Assembly: GCA_951799405.1 (NCBI GenBank)
Contig: OX637351.1
Location: 8,464,251 to 8,528,250 of the forward strand
Direction: 5' to 3'
From: Agapetus fuscipes
Lineage: Eukaryota > Arthropoda > Insecta > Trichoptera > Glossosomatidae
Length of the DNA stretch: 64,000 bases
The position numbers were made by a program, and so were the translations under genes. The notes below the pieces were generated by a model, which was not told where the DNA came from, made no database searches, and saw only the letters and a program-made list of their open reading frames with translations. Positions 54,411 through 63,837 of the stretch are shown here, piece by piece; the first letter of the stretch is position 1; the number at the start of each line of letters is the position of its first letter.

Positions 54411-54454
54411 AAATAAGGGGATGGTCGAGGTTTTTTAATGAGAAAGTATCTCAC

Positions 54455-54604
54455 TTGAATGTGGCGATGGCCTCCGCGGGGTTGAGGTGAGCCGCGGTCC
54501 TGGCCACGTGGAACTCTGCCAGCCTGGCGGCCAGGTAGGACTTGCCTGTTCCGCTGGGGCCACACAGGATCACACGCCGATGCTCGCTCAGCAACGAGAC
54601 ATAT
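54455..54604 (-). CDS. sick: Neuron navigator (NAV/sickie) exon, Walker A region
   Basis: Encodes YVSLLSEHRRVILCGPSGTG, KSYLAARLAEFHVART, then AAHLNPAEAIATF. GPSGTGKS is a perfect Walker A (P-loop). The first base completes an Arg codon, and it ends with AA, which makes Asn with the next exon. Confidence 0.97.
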
Positions 54605-54654
54605 CTGCAAATATATGCAATGTCACAAATACATCAACACTTTGTGAACATCGG

Positions 54655-54950
54655 AGCGAATGAATGGGATATCCGGAGTCATAATAAAAGGAGAGCTTGA
54701 GGCTCCCCAATTCTTGAAAGTCTCGGGGGTCTATGTCGCCCTGGAAGGGTGCCGTAGAGGTGTTGCTTGAATTATTGCTTCTGTCATGAGGCGCTACAAG
54801 GAAGTGGCGATTGATGTTGGTTTTGTATAAAACCGGATTAAATTGGAAAGGGAACACAGATACTAGTAGATAAAAGGCAAGTTCTCATAGTTTTGAGATT
54901 GACTACAAAGGGATGAATGAGAGTCGGTCGTATTACAAGTTTCCCTTTCT
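54655..54950 (-). mobile_element. LINE ORF2 C-terminal fragment
   Basis: Encodes PFQFNPVLYKTNINRHFLVA and PHDRSNNSSNTS on the minus strand. Confidence 0.8.
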
Positions 54951-54957
54951 GAGCTAT

Positions 54958-55105
54958 TTGACTTATAGTTTGCTATGCGGCTGACCACCCATGCTGTAGA
55001 AAATGGTTCCCCTTGCCAATGTCACCCCCGTTCCAGGGAAGGTCGGCAAGAGTTGCAGGGTATATGCTCATTTGAGATTTGGGTATTATATTGTCCACAT
55101 GAGCA
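54958..55105 (+). repeat. Family C repeat, 3' truncated
   Basis: From GACTTATAGTTTGCTATG to ATATTGTCCACATGAGC. Confidence 0.75.
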
Positions 55106-55167
55106 TTTATAGTAGGAACCAAGAAAACTAAATGAACAGTCTGCATAATTATTACAAGAAATCTCAC

Positions 55168-55828
55168 CTGTACACAATATTCTTTGGTATCAAGCTGTCA
55201 AACGCCAGACTCCCGACTCCTTGCAGGCAGATGTACAGCGTCTTCACCGTCCCAATGATGTACCCGCACGGCAGCAGCTCCGGAAAATTGACTTCTGGAC
55301 CTCTAGTCGCCTCGCCAAGATGATATGAAGTTATCGAGTCGGTATTCAATCCCAGATTCGTACCCGGATCGATTCTCGACAGGTAATCCTTGAATGTCTT
55401 GCGCACTGTATAGTCCAAGTTCTGCCAAGTCGTTTTGCCCGATATGTAGGTGTATGCGATCACAAATTCGTTGCAGTTCACGTTGGGTGCGTTGCTTTCC
55501 GTCACGTTGCTAAAATTATTGTTGTAACTTGTGGAATGGTTGGATTTGTTGCTCTTCAAGCTGTTTGTGTTGGATTTGCTGGTGAAGTCTTGCTCCGGAG
55601 TGGTTGGGACTGTTTGGTGTAAAGACAGTCGGGGACTTCCATTGATCTCCAGGTCTTGCGGATGGTGGTACGCGGCTGACGACCGGTTGGAGTAGAATCT
55701 GGAGTCGCAGGAGATGAGGGTCTCGCAGACTTCCTCGTAGTATCTGGAAAATGTGTCGGGCTGGCCGAGGTAGACGGCGATGGCAATCTTTTTGCCGTCG
55801 CTTATGTCGGCGCTGGTCTCCGTCAACC
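55168..55828 (-). CDS. sick: Neuron navigator (NAV/sickie) largest exon, pre-AAA region
   Basis: 661 bases, acceptor TTTCAG, donor GTGAGA. In order it encodes LTETSADISDGKKIAIAVYL (matching the DGKKVAIAV block of vertebrate NAV), a Ser/Asn-rich linker of about 75 residues, then FVIAYTYISGKTTWQNLDYT, VRKTFKDYLSRIDPGTNLGL, PELLPCGYIIGTVKTLYICL and AFDSLIPKNIVY. The flanking blocks are conserved. The linker (SNRSS to NVNCN) looks expanded relative to vertebrates. Confidence 0.95.
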
Positions 55829-55859
55829 CTGAAAAACAAAAACATGAATGATTACTTTT

Positions 55860-56380
55860 ATAAAAATAATAATAATATTAGGATGATTTATTTGGTGAGC
55901 GCTGTTTTTGTGTGTATCACCCGATAGTTGGTCGACAGTTGATAGAGTGTTTGCATTCCGTGCCGTGAGCTCGGGTTCAAATCCCGCCAAGGGTATTAGA
56001 AATGATTTTCCCTTTCAGTGTTTATTTCTAACCGCAAAATAAAATACAAGCAAGGTTTACTAAGCCTTCACAAGAAATGAGTACCAGCCTTCTCGGGGGC
56101 CGGGAAACCTCCACTTCAATTGAAGTGGTTGGCGTAAAGCCGGCCCCCTTACCTGTAAAAATAAATAGGTCCAACTCGCCACATGCGACCCCTTTGGGAA
56201 TAGCGCAGCAAGAAGTTACACTATATGTGTAGCTTAGTTGTATTTTCTTTTCAGTGGGGATCGTACCTTTGACTTTTTACGAGCTCGGCCGTCAAGCTAT
56301 ACCCAGTTGCTGTGAGGCTGGATGGACTTTTGATGTGAATCCCCAATGTTACATATCTTTGCAACTTAGATAAGATTAGT
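55860..56380. mobile_element. SINE-A within SINE-B remnants, then a family C tail
   Basis: SINE-B tail in minus orientation (55860-55920), a full SINE-A on plus (55926-56250, head GACAGTTGATAGAGTG), SINE-B body again on minus (56270-56332), then a family C 3' end (56333-56380). Confidence 0.75.
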
Positions 56381-56387
56381 TACATAC

Positions 56388-56646
56388 CCAGCTCGGCGTA
56401 GCTCTCCCCCATGGCCAGCTCCCTGCACTTGGGCGCGGGAAGCACAGCGTCCATCTCGTCGCACGGCACCCCGCTCAGCCGGCCCGTGGTCAGGATGTGG
56501 CAGCGCTCCTCCCCATCATGCTGCTCCAGCTGCCCGAGGTGCTCCTCTGCTGTGTGGGCGTCACCAGACAGAGGAGAGAGCTTGCCAGGGAAGTCTGTTA
56601 GTGTTGGAGAGATGTGGTAGTCCAACGGCTGGTGGAGATCCATCTC
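56388..56646 (-). CDS. sick: Neuron navigator (NAV/sickie) exon, linker
   Basis: Encodes EMDLHQPLDYHISPTLTDFP, an acidic Glu/His/Gln stretch and ESYAELG. Phase 0 in, phase 1 out at GTATGT. Less conserved than the neighbours, and assigned by phase continuity, ESYAELG leading into LTET, and flanking splice sites. Confidence 0.85.
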
Positions 56647-56911
56647 CTGAAACATACCGTATTATTGTTATTATAAGTGGGGAGCGCTAAGAGTAAACTT
56701 CTACTCCTCTTCAACTCAATATACAATTTTGTTCTTATCCTTACAAATAGTCGATCAAGATTATCGTTGTAAACTTATACTTTCTTGAAATAAAGTGTTG
56801 CATCAACAATACTTAAACTCAAAATCGGAGCCAAGATTCCCGAACATTCCGTCCACCGAACTTGGAATCCTCAGCACTTACAGCATACCATTCAGGAGTC
56901 CGAAGTATTAA

Positions 56912-57236
56912 CCTTTTCGCTTCTGAATAAATAAATTCTTGGGCTTTATGAATACCCCCAGTGAGTACAAAATCCTTTTTCAAGTACATTATTTTTTTAA
57001 AACATTGATTTCCTACCTTCATTGATTGAATACACTTCAAACTATGTGAACAGTCACATGCATTAGTTATTCAAGAACAAAAATCACAAGGGTTTAACAC
57101 ATATTTCCACTTGCGGACTTTTGAATTCTTGAACACAAGATGTCAGGGATGAGTTTAAAGTTGGATGACTTTTAAGATTGACAGCCGCACTGTATGCAAA
57201 TTTACACTTGCCGCCTATGTGTGTCACCCGCAGATG
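56912..57236. mobile_element. TTAA-flanked MITE, inverted relative of 43827-44135
   Basis: TTAA at 56908-56911 and 57237-57240. Starts CCTTTTCGCTTCTGAA and ends TGTCACCCGCAGATG. It shares ATGCAAATTTACACTTG and TTATTCAAGAACAA with the first copy. Confidence 0.7.
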
Positions 57237-57304
57237 TTAACCACTAGACTAGGTAGAGGAAGGAGATTGTGATACTCCTGGATATAGACTAGAGAGATGC
57301 TCAC

Positions 57305-57481
57305 ATGCTGGGTGGGAGTTCTCTGCGCATCAGCCGTGCTGAACCTCCTGCCCTCGGAGTCTGTCTGTGCCTGAGCTGCAGACGCCCCCTGGCTGAGGGA
57401 GGCCCGGCTCCCCACCAGGGAGCGCGGCCGCACCAGGCGCTGCAGACGCTCGTTGTTCTGCTTCAGGTTCAGCATCTCGTT
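57305..57481 (-). CDS. sick: Neuron navigator (NAV/sickie) exon, coiled coil end
   Basis: Encodes NEMLNLKQNNERLQRLVRPR, then SLVGSRASLSQGASAA and TADAQRTPTQH. Fifty-nine codons, phase 0 at both ends, acceptor TTCCAG, donor GTGAGC. NEMLNLKQNNERL closes the conserved NAV coiled coil. Confidence 0.94.
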
Positions 57482-57702
57482 CTGGAAGAAGACAAGTATA
57501 TGTAAGTATCGATAAAAGAAAATACTTGTTAGGTTTAGGTTGGAATCACAGTTCTTTGTCATATTTACTAGGGATGGGTTGAAATTCATTTTACGTTCGG
57601 TTTAACCGAATTTCGACAGCTTTAACCGAACTTCAGAATTCGGCTGAAATTTGGTTCAAATGCCGAACATTAGGTGTAAGAAAAAGTTTAAAAAAATACT
57701 TA

Positions 57703-58983
57703 TGCCCGTTTTCACCGACTCCTTCTAAACCGTCACCTAGCTAAAAGTATTTAAATATAAGAGACTCTTTAAACGGGTACCTAGCACCGTTGAGTTTCAC
57801 GAGTGAAACTGTCACCTAAAAATCGGCCACCTAGCTAGGAGCCTGTTTAGCAAACCACTAGTGTTGTGAAACTCGATTTTTGTAAATTCGAAATGTATTT
57901 TATGGTTTATAAAATAATATACACATTTCAAATAAAAACAACACATGAATATTTGATGTTTATAATAATATCTGCCATTTACGCTGCAAATATTATTTGT
58001 TAATTGAATTTTTATCTTTACAATGGTGTGTACATAGCATATTTTGATATGCACACACTATAAAAAAAAGCGTAATGTTGCCGTCTTGTAGTCTGCAGAT
58101 GCATTCAGATGCGGTTTTGTTTTTGTTGACAATTCACATTCGACATGTAAAATCGGCATTTTCAAATATACGGCGGTCACCAATCAATTATCAAATTAAA
58201 GAAGAAACATGGTTCAACTTTTCAGAGGCTGACCGCGAGAAACTTGTTCAATCCTGCTACATGGGGCTACATTTACGCCTCTCACGTCTGTCACATATCA
58301 GCTGATGGCTTACAGTGGCATAACATTGTAATACCTCTAATCAGTTATCCCCGTGTGTCACTGAATTGTTTCTGTACAAAACAATAAGTAACAATCCATC
58401 TGAAGGATATCATAAGGCCTGTGATATGACAAATTTATGGTAGGTACCTATAAACATCGATCAATGTAAAAGATCGATGTTTTTAAATACGTAATAAATT
58501 CATGGACGATAATAGTTATTCCACAACATCTTTACCAAAACTATATGTGTACAGCTCTGTTGTCCGAAAATATAAAAATTACTACAACTTTATCCAGCAA
58601 GGAGCTACATGATTGTATTTTTGACAGCCGATATCCGCACCAAAAATCGATGTCATTCTTATCGACATTTTTTTACCTTTCTCAAAACTTTTTGGACGTA
58701 GATAAGTCCTAGCAACTTCTATATCCTCAAGAGTTTCTAAAAAGACAAGGATATCGGCGTCCATATCCACTTATTTGCAGTTAAAACATGACATAACCTC
58801 ACTGACAGGCCGCTAAAGTGTCCTTTAGCGTAAGAGACAGTTTAGGGAGCGGAATATCGGGCTCGCAAATATAAGAAGTTCTTAGCGAGTTAAGAGGTTC
58901 TTAAATGCTGGTGAAAACAAAACTGGTACCTAAATATTTTTAAACAGCACTTTATCTTTAAATATTCTTGGTGAAAACGGGCA
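57703..58983. mobile_element. PIF/Harbinger-type element, 1.28 kb, TTA TSD
   Basis: TIRs TGCCCGTTTTCACC at both ends. TTA flanks at 57700-57702 and 58984-58986, as expected for PIF/Harbinger (TWA). Short frames inside (plus 58195-58305, minus 58582-58770 with MDMDADILVFLETLEDIEVA) may be transposase remnants but are not identified. Confidence 0.75.
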
Positions 58984-59039
58984 TTAGTTGCACAATTTTG
59001 ACTGTTATAATTGTATGTCATAGTATCTTGTATAAGCAT

Positions 59040-59310
59040 AAAATTAAAATAAGGCTTTTAATGAGTGTAGAGGCATTAACTTTGTAATCGTTCATCTTAA
59101 AAGATAAAAAGTAAAACACAACTTTATTAAGTTTACTATGAGTATATTTAGATTCTACAACCGGTTCCGCAAACATCCGTTTGCATCATCAGGTGGTTAA
59201 ATTAATTTAAAATGCGAAACCAGTTTGAGAATTAAAATATACTCATAAGTAATTGTTAACAAAGTTGTTTTTACTTTATATCTTTTAAAAATAAGGCCTT
59301 TATATACTCA
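59040..59310. mobile_element. Penelope-like fold-back, older
   Basis: Imperfect inverted arms (AAAAAGTAAAACACAACTTT left, AAAGTTGTTTTTACTTTATA right, and ATGAGTATATTTAGATTCT against its inverse) around a hairpin core. Confidence 0.65.
59165..59192 (-). ncRNA. Hammerhead-ribozyme-like core, altered
   Basis: CTGATGA, T, stem GCAAAC/GTTTGC, then GGAAC in place of GAAAC. The other arm (59214-59221) keeps GCGAAACC. Confidence 0.4.
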
Positions 59311-59396
59311 CTAATGGTCATTTATTTCAGTAGGAACAAATGAATATTAACTTGCAACTTGATACAAAATAAACCTTCTTCTACTCCGTTACATAC

Positions 59397-59545
59397 CCTC
59401 ATCTTGATGACGGTGTCTTTGAGGCTCTCCAGCTGGTGGGCGGAGCTGAGGGCCTCCAGCCTGATATCCGTCAGCACCAGGTCCTTCTCCCGCAGCTGCT
59501 TCTTCAGCTCGTCGACAATGTGAGGGTCGCAGCGGGATTCGTCTT
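59397..59545 (-). CDS. sick: Neuron navigator (NAV/sickie) exon, coiled coil start
   Basis: Encodes DESRCDPHIVDELKKQLREK, DLVLTDIRLEALSSAHQLES and LKDTVIKMR. VLTDIRLEAL-SAHQLE is nearly invariant in the family. Phase 1 in (completing Glu), phase 0 out at GTATGT. Confidence 0.97.
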
Positions 59546-59847
59546 CTGGAAGCAAAACAATCACATGAAGCGCTCATCTAAAATTACATAAAAAATAGTT
59601 GCATTCAAATGTTTATTGCTATGGAAGTTGGAATGAGGTCCATGCATTCGGCAGCTTGAAGCGCTATTCTGCTAAATTCCTTACGACCTTAAGGCGACAA
59701 GCTGGCGATTTGTGTCCAAAAATAAGGTGTACTGTGATTTTTTATCTATGGAATTCTTTCGCAAGCACTAGCACTCCCGGCTTGTATTGATATCCAAAGT
59801 GTTAGGAATTAAGCAGAATAGCGCTTCGCATATGAAGAAGGAAGACG

Positions 59848-60112
59848 CAAATAAGCTATACATGTAGTGTAACTTCTTGCCTGCGTTATCATTATTGACA
59901 CTCTCGGTGGGAATCAATCCTTGCTCTCGGCATGGAATGCAAGCATTCAGACTTTTTACGAGCATAGTTGCAGCTACAATGAGCCAATTCTCAAGCAAGA
60001 CCCAGTTGCTATAAGGCTAGATGGACCTTTTGATGACCGGTCTTTGGTAAAGGTTTATGAATTTTTCAACCAAGTGAAGAGCAAATTTAAAAAGATAAAT
60101 GATATATATATA
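59848..60112 (-). mobile_element. Composite SINE-BA, damaged, interrupted by a hAT element
   Basis: SINE-A head remnant, junction CTTTTTACGAGCATAGTTG and SINE-B body. The SINE-B head continues at about 60225-60257 and, beyond the hAT element, at 61531-61580. Confidence 0.75.
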
Positions 60113-60284
60113 TTTTTTTTAATGTTTCAGCGGAAACTTTGTAGAACTCCATTTTAATTTAAAAAATGAAAATAACCTTCGTTTTATTCTACTGTTATGA
60201 ATACTAGAATAAAAAAAAAGGTATTTTTTGTGCTCTGCCGGGATTCAAACTCACAACCAGTGGCGTGCCTAGAGTTTCTGCCGT

Positions 60285-60560
60285 ACGCATCTATAATCTA
60301 TAATCTATAATCTATAATCTATAATCTAAGTTGCAAGGATATATTCATTCAAAGCTCTCAGATGTATGCCCACAAACAAACACGTGTAGTTCGCGCTTAC
60401 AAATGCTGATTGTGTACTTACAAATAAAATCCAAACCTAAAATGAACATAAGCCCTGCAACTCTTGCCGACATTCCCTGAAACAGGGGTGACATTGGCAA
60501 AGTGAAACATTTTTTACAGTATGGGTGGTCAGCTTCATACCAACCTATAAGTCAAGGAAT
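60285..60560 (-). repeat. Family C repeat with expanded tail
   Basis: Five or six (CTATAAT) tail units before CTAAGTTGCAAGG. Full length, inside the hAT element. Confidence 0.85.
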
Positions 60561-60631
60561 ACGAGTAATAAATAACATTTAAATATAAAAAAAAAAAAAA
60601 AAAACGCATGCTGGAATAAATAAGGTTGCGC

Positions 60632-60880
60632 TAATCTATATCTAAGTTGGAAAGATATGTATCATTTGAGATTCATATTAAATGCATTCCCACAAGCAGA
60701 CACGCATAATTTCGCGCTCACACATGCCGCATGTGGACCTACAATATAAAAACCCAATTTCAAATGAGCATAAGCCCTGCAACTCTTGCCGACCTTCCCT
60801 GAAACAGGGGTGACATTGGCAAAGTGAACCATTTTTTACAGTATGGGTGGTCAGCCTCATACCAACCTATAAGTCAAGAA
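60632..60880 (-). repeat. Family C repeat, full length
   Basis: Second copy in the same orientation, 70 bases from the first, from CTATATCTAAGTTGG to AACCTATAAGTCAAG. Confidence 0.85.
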
Positions 60881-61681
60881 ATAATAAAAATTACGAATAA
60901 TAAATCTTACCCCTTTGTTTCTTTTCCTCAGTGTTTCTTAATTTCTTCAGATTTAGATTTTGGATTTACGCAATAAAAACTTCACACACTTAAAATGCAC
61001 ACAAGGCACAACTATATTTTCACCGAAATTCATTGTACCTATACTATCCAAAAAAGTGGATTCGATCACGATCAAGGAATAAGTCAATTATTCTCATATT
61101 CTAATAAAACGCACCTGACGCGACAGTGTATTCAAAATACAATCATATAAATGGCTTCAGTCTGGAATCGTAAAATTTAATGGACGAGAAGCTTAGCCTA
61201 TGTTAATATAATTATTATGTGGACTCCAAGCACAATCTGTAATAATTTTGTGTTCATTTATAATGAGAAAAGAGCTTAACCGACTATCTTCATACAAGCT
61301 CACAGAGATCAAGCTTTTTTTCATACGTTAAACAAAGACAGGCATACATTTCTCAAGCACGGTCGTCGTGCCTATTGTGCCAAATTTAAAAAAATTATTA
61401 GGGCGAAATTTAAAAAGACGAATGACTTTAAATATCTTTGATCTACTCAAAAATATTAATTATTTTCATTTCTGAGGGTACGCATGCTTAGCTTTTTAGC
61501 TTGCAAGATAGTCACGCCACTGCTCACAACCCTCCATTTACGAGTCAGAAGTAGAGTTAATCACTACACTACGCACTATAACAGAAGTCTATCATTCATC
61601 TGTGACATCCCAGAACATCCCTGAGGTCCAATCGTGATGAACTGGTCTATAGGAGCATTACAACCAAAAAGAACCACATAC

Positions 61682-61922
61682 CCGTATGTTCCCCGTTGAC
61701 TGACACATTATTGGCGTCGCTGGTGTCGTGCCCCGGCCCCAGCTCCCTGCTCCCCCGCACGCTGCCCTCCCTGGAATTCTCCGCGATGGTGCTGCTGCCG
61801 ACTTCCTGGTGACTCCTCGCGTGCGGAGACGCGTCCTGGGGCAGCTGCTGCAGCGACGCCTGCTTGGAGGTCTTGGAGATCTTGGCGTTGCGGGAGAACG
61901 CCTTGGTGAAGGACGAGCGCAG
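61682..61922 (-). CDS. sick: Neuron navigator (NAV/sickie) exon, basic region
   Basis: Encodes LRSSFTKAFSRNAKISKTSK, QASLQQLPQDASPHARSHQE and a Ser/Gly-rich segment ending SVNGEHT. With the previous exon it rebuilds the family motif KKKGW-LRSSF-KAF. Phase 0 in, phase 1 out at GTATGT. Confidence 0.95.
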
Positions 61923-61929
61923 CTGAAAA

Positions 61930-62910
61930 TGAGAATGGCCGGATAAAGAACTAACAAGGGGTGCCGCAGAGGTGTTGCTTCTGTCGTGAGGTGCTGCAAG
62001 GAAGTGGCGATTGATGTTAGTTTTGAATAAAACTGGATTAAATTGTGAAGGGAACACAGATACTGGTAGATCATTCCATACACGGGCAGTTTGGCAGAGG
62101 AATGAGTCATGAAAACGCCAAGTTCGCGTAGTTTTGAGATGGACTGCAAAGGGATGAATGAGAGTCGCTCTACGAGTTTCCCTTTCTGAAATGCGAGGGG
62201 GAGGGGTTAATGAATGGAGCTCATTACAACAAGCTCTGAGGTAATATCGATAGAAAAGACTGAGCATTCCAACTTTTCTTCTGTGCCAGAGCGGCTGCAG
62301 ATCGGATGTCAGAGAAGGATCATTGATCAACCTCACTGCCCTCCTTTGCACAGAATCAAGTTGGTCATTTCTTGGACATACCAGACTAGAGATGGCTGCC
62401 ATACTCGATAATGGGGCGGATTTGGGATTTACACAGAGTCAATAACTGGGCTGAAGTAAAAAACCTACCGGCTCTCGAGTCGCCGGAAGGAGGATGTTGT
62501 GCGAGACTCAATAGCATCATGGTATTTTAACTCTGATAAAAGAGAAACACGAGAAGATTTAAGTGTTCATGGTTAGGAAGAGAGACATTGTCGAAGATTG
62601 GGAGATGGTTGTTTGGAATCATTTTTAAGGATATCAGATATGCTTGAGTCTTTTTGATGTTGAACTCAACAAGGTTGTCAGTGCCCCAACGGCTGACAGC
62701 TCTGAGATCTATATTGATCTTTGAAGCTAATGATTCATGAGCAATAGATATTGCTGAGCTATTTGGAGGCTTTGCAAAAGAGAAACCGTCATGTATTGTA
62801 CTGTCATCGGCATAGCAGTGGATAGGAGCACAGGATAGTAAATCATTGATGTGCATAAGAAAAAGTGTCGGAGACAAGACGGATCCTTGGGGGACACAGG
62901 AATTCATTGG
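61930..62910 (-). mobile_element. LINE ORF2 3' half in sickie intron
   Basis: Same strand as the host gene. It encodes CVPQGSVLSPTLFLMHINDL, HCYADDSTIHD, then after damage MAAISSLVCPRNDQLDSVQR, RVWNDLPVSVFPSQFNPVLF and NRHFLAAPHDRS. It keeps the RT PQG and YADD motifs with frame breaks. It ends within a few bases of the sickie acceptor at 61923-61925. Confidence 0.9.
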
Positions 62911-63044
62911 TAGCAGGGCTGATTTACTACCATCGATGACTGTTTGGATTGGATCTGTCTTTTAGAAAGCTGGATATCCATTCTATGAGGAGAGGGAGAA
63001 GTAGTAAAGCTAGTTGGTGATGAGATGTAGGTGACGGGACTCAC

Positions 63045-63191
63045 CCATCCCTTCTTCTTGTGCTTCTTGTCCTGGGCGGAGGAGCAGCCGCTGCTGAGGC
63101 TGTTGATGCTGTTCACACTGTCCGTGGAGAGGTGGCGGCTCATGCTGGAGCCATTGCTCTTCACGGAGGGAGGCGGCAGCTTACCAGCATC
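63045..63191 (-). CDS. sick: Neuron navigator (NAV/sickie), most upstream exon in the window
   Basis: Encodes DAGKLPPPSVKSNGSSMSRH, LSTDSVNSINSLSSGCSSAQ and DKKHKKKGW. Forty-nine codons, phase 0 both ends, acceptor CTCCAG, donor GTGAGT. The Ser-rich block before KKKGW matches the family. Calponin-homology and other N-terminal parts, if present, lie beyond the window. Confidence 0.95.
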
Positions 63192-63269
63192 CTGGAGAGA
63201 CAACATACATCATCATTAGAGTAGTTCGTAAGGAACGCAAAAAAATAGGGGTTATAGGCAGCTAAGGCT

Positions 63270-63345
63270 ATACTGTTCCTGCAACTGTATCCTGCCGCCG
63301 TTCCACTAGGGGTGGCCAGTACCTCCGCATATGCGTCTCCACTTT
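63270..63345 (-). mobile_element. RTE-like LINE terminal fragment
   Basis: The minus strand reads CGGAGGTACTGGCCACCCC and GTGGAACGGCGGCAGG, parallel to the ends at 9960 and 23850. Confidence 0.55.
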
Positions 63346-63698
63346 TTACTGTCCTCGCATCCTTTATTATATTACCCTTCATCGTCGTCTTTCGTCGTCA
63401 CTCGCTTTGAGTTTTGATTTTCAAAACTAATGCCGTCACAGCAGATGAAATACATTTGCAAACATAGAAAAGAAAATTTTGTATATATGCTGCAAAACAG
63501 GACCATTCATGTATGTGTTTGAGAAACACACTCGAATACACTATAACTTCTTTCAATATTTACAAAAAAAAAAAAAAAAATCGTAAAACAGTAGTTTTTA
63601 GTAGAAGTAGGTTCTTAATTATAATTTCTGAAAAAAGTATTTTTTAAAAAGCCGCCACATTTTTTTAAATCTGTTTTTGTTTTGTATTGAAATGTAAG
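63345..63698 (-). repeat. Family E repeat, inverted relative of 3541-3893
   Basis: Carries the same landmarks in reverse order, including GCAAAACAGGACCATTCATG and AAAAAGCCGCCACAT. Confidence 0.8.
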
Positions 63699-63837
63699 AA
63701 AATGTATGCAAAATGGCAAAAAACTAAATAGACATCTAGCGGCAAAATTCGAAAGTTTTTTTTTTTTTAGGATATTTTTTTTTTATTTGATACAAATCAA
63801 AAAAACAACAAACAAAAAAAATAAAAATGGATTTAAA

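Larger units (their letters stand above)
60258..61522. mobile_element. hAT-type element, 1.27 kb, 8 bp TSD, inside a SINE head
   Basis: CTCACAAC flanks both ends (60250-60257, 61523-61530). Ends CAGTGGCGTGCCTA and (reversed) CAGTGGCGTGACTA. It carries two tandem family C copies and about 600 unassigned bases. No transposase frame recognised. Confidence 0.85.

Noticed and set aside
5268..60604. CRISPR-like or regularly spaced repeats
   Set aside because: Repeats are dispersed TE copies with no constant spacer length. The genome is eukaryotic.
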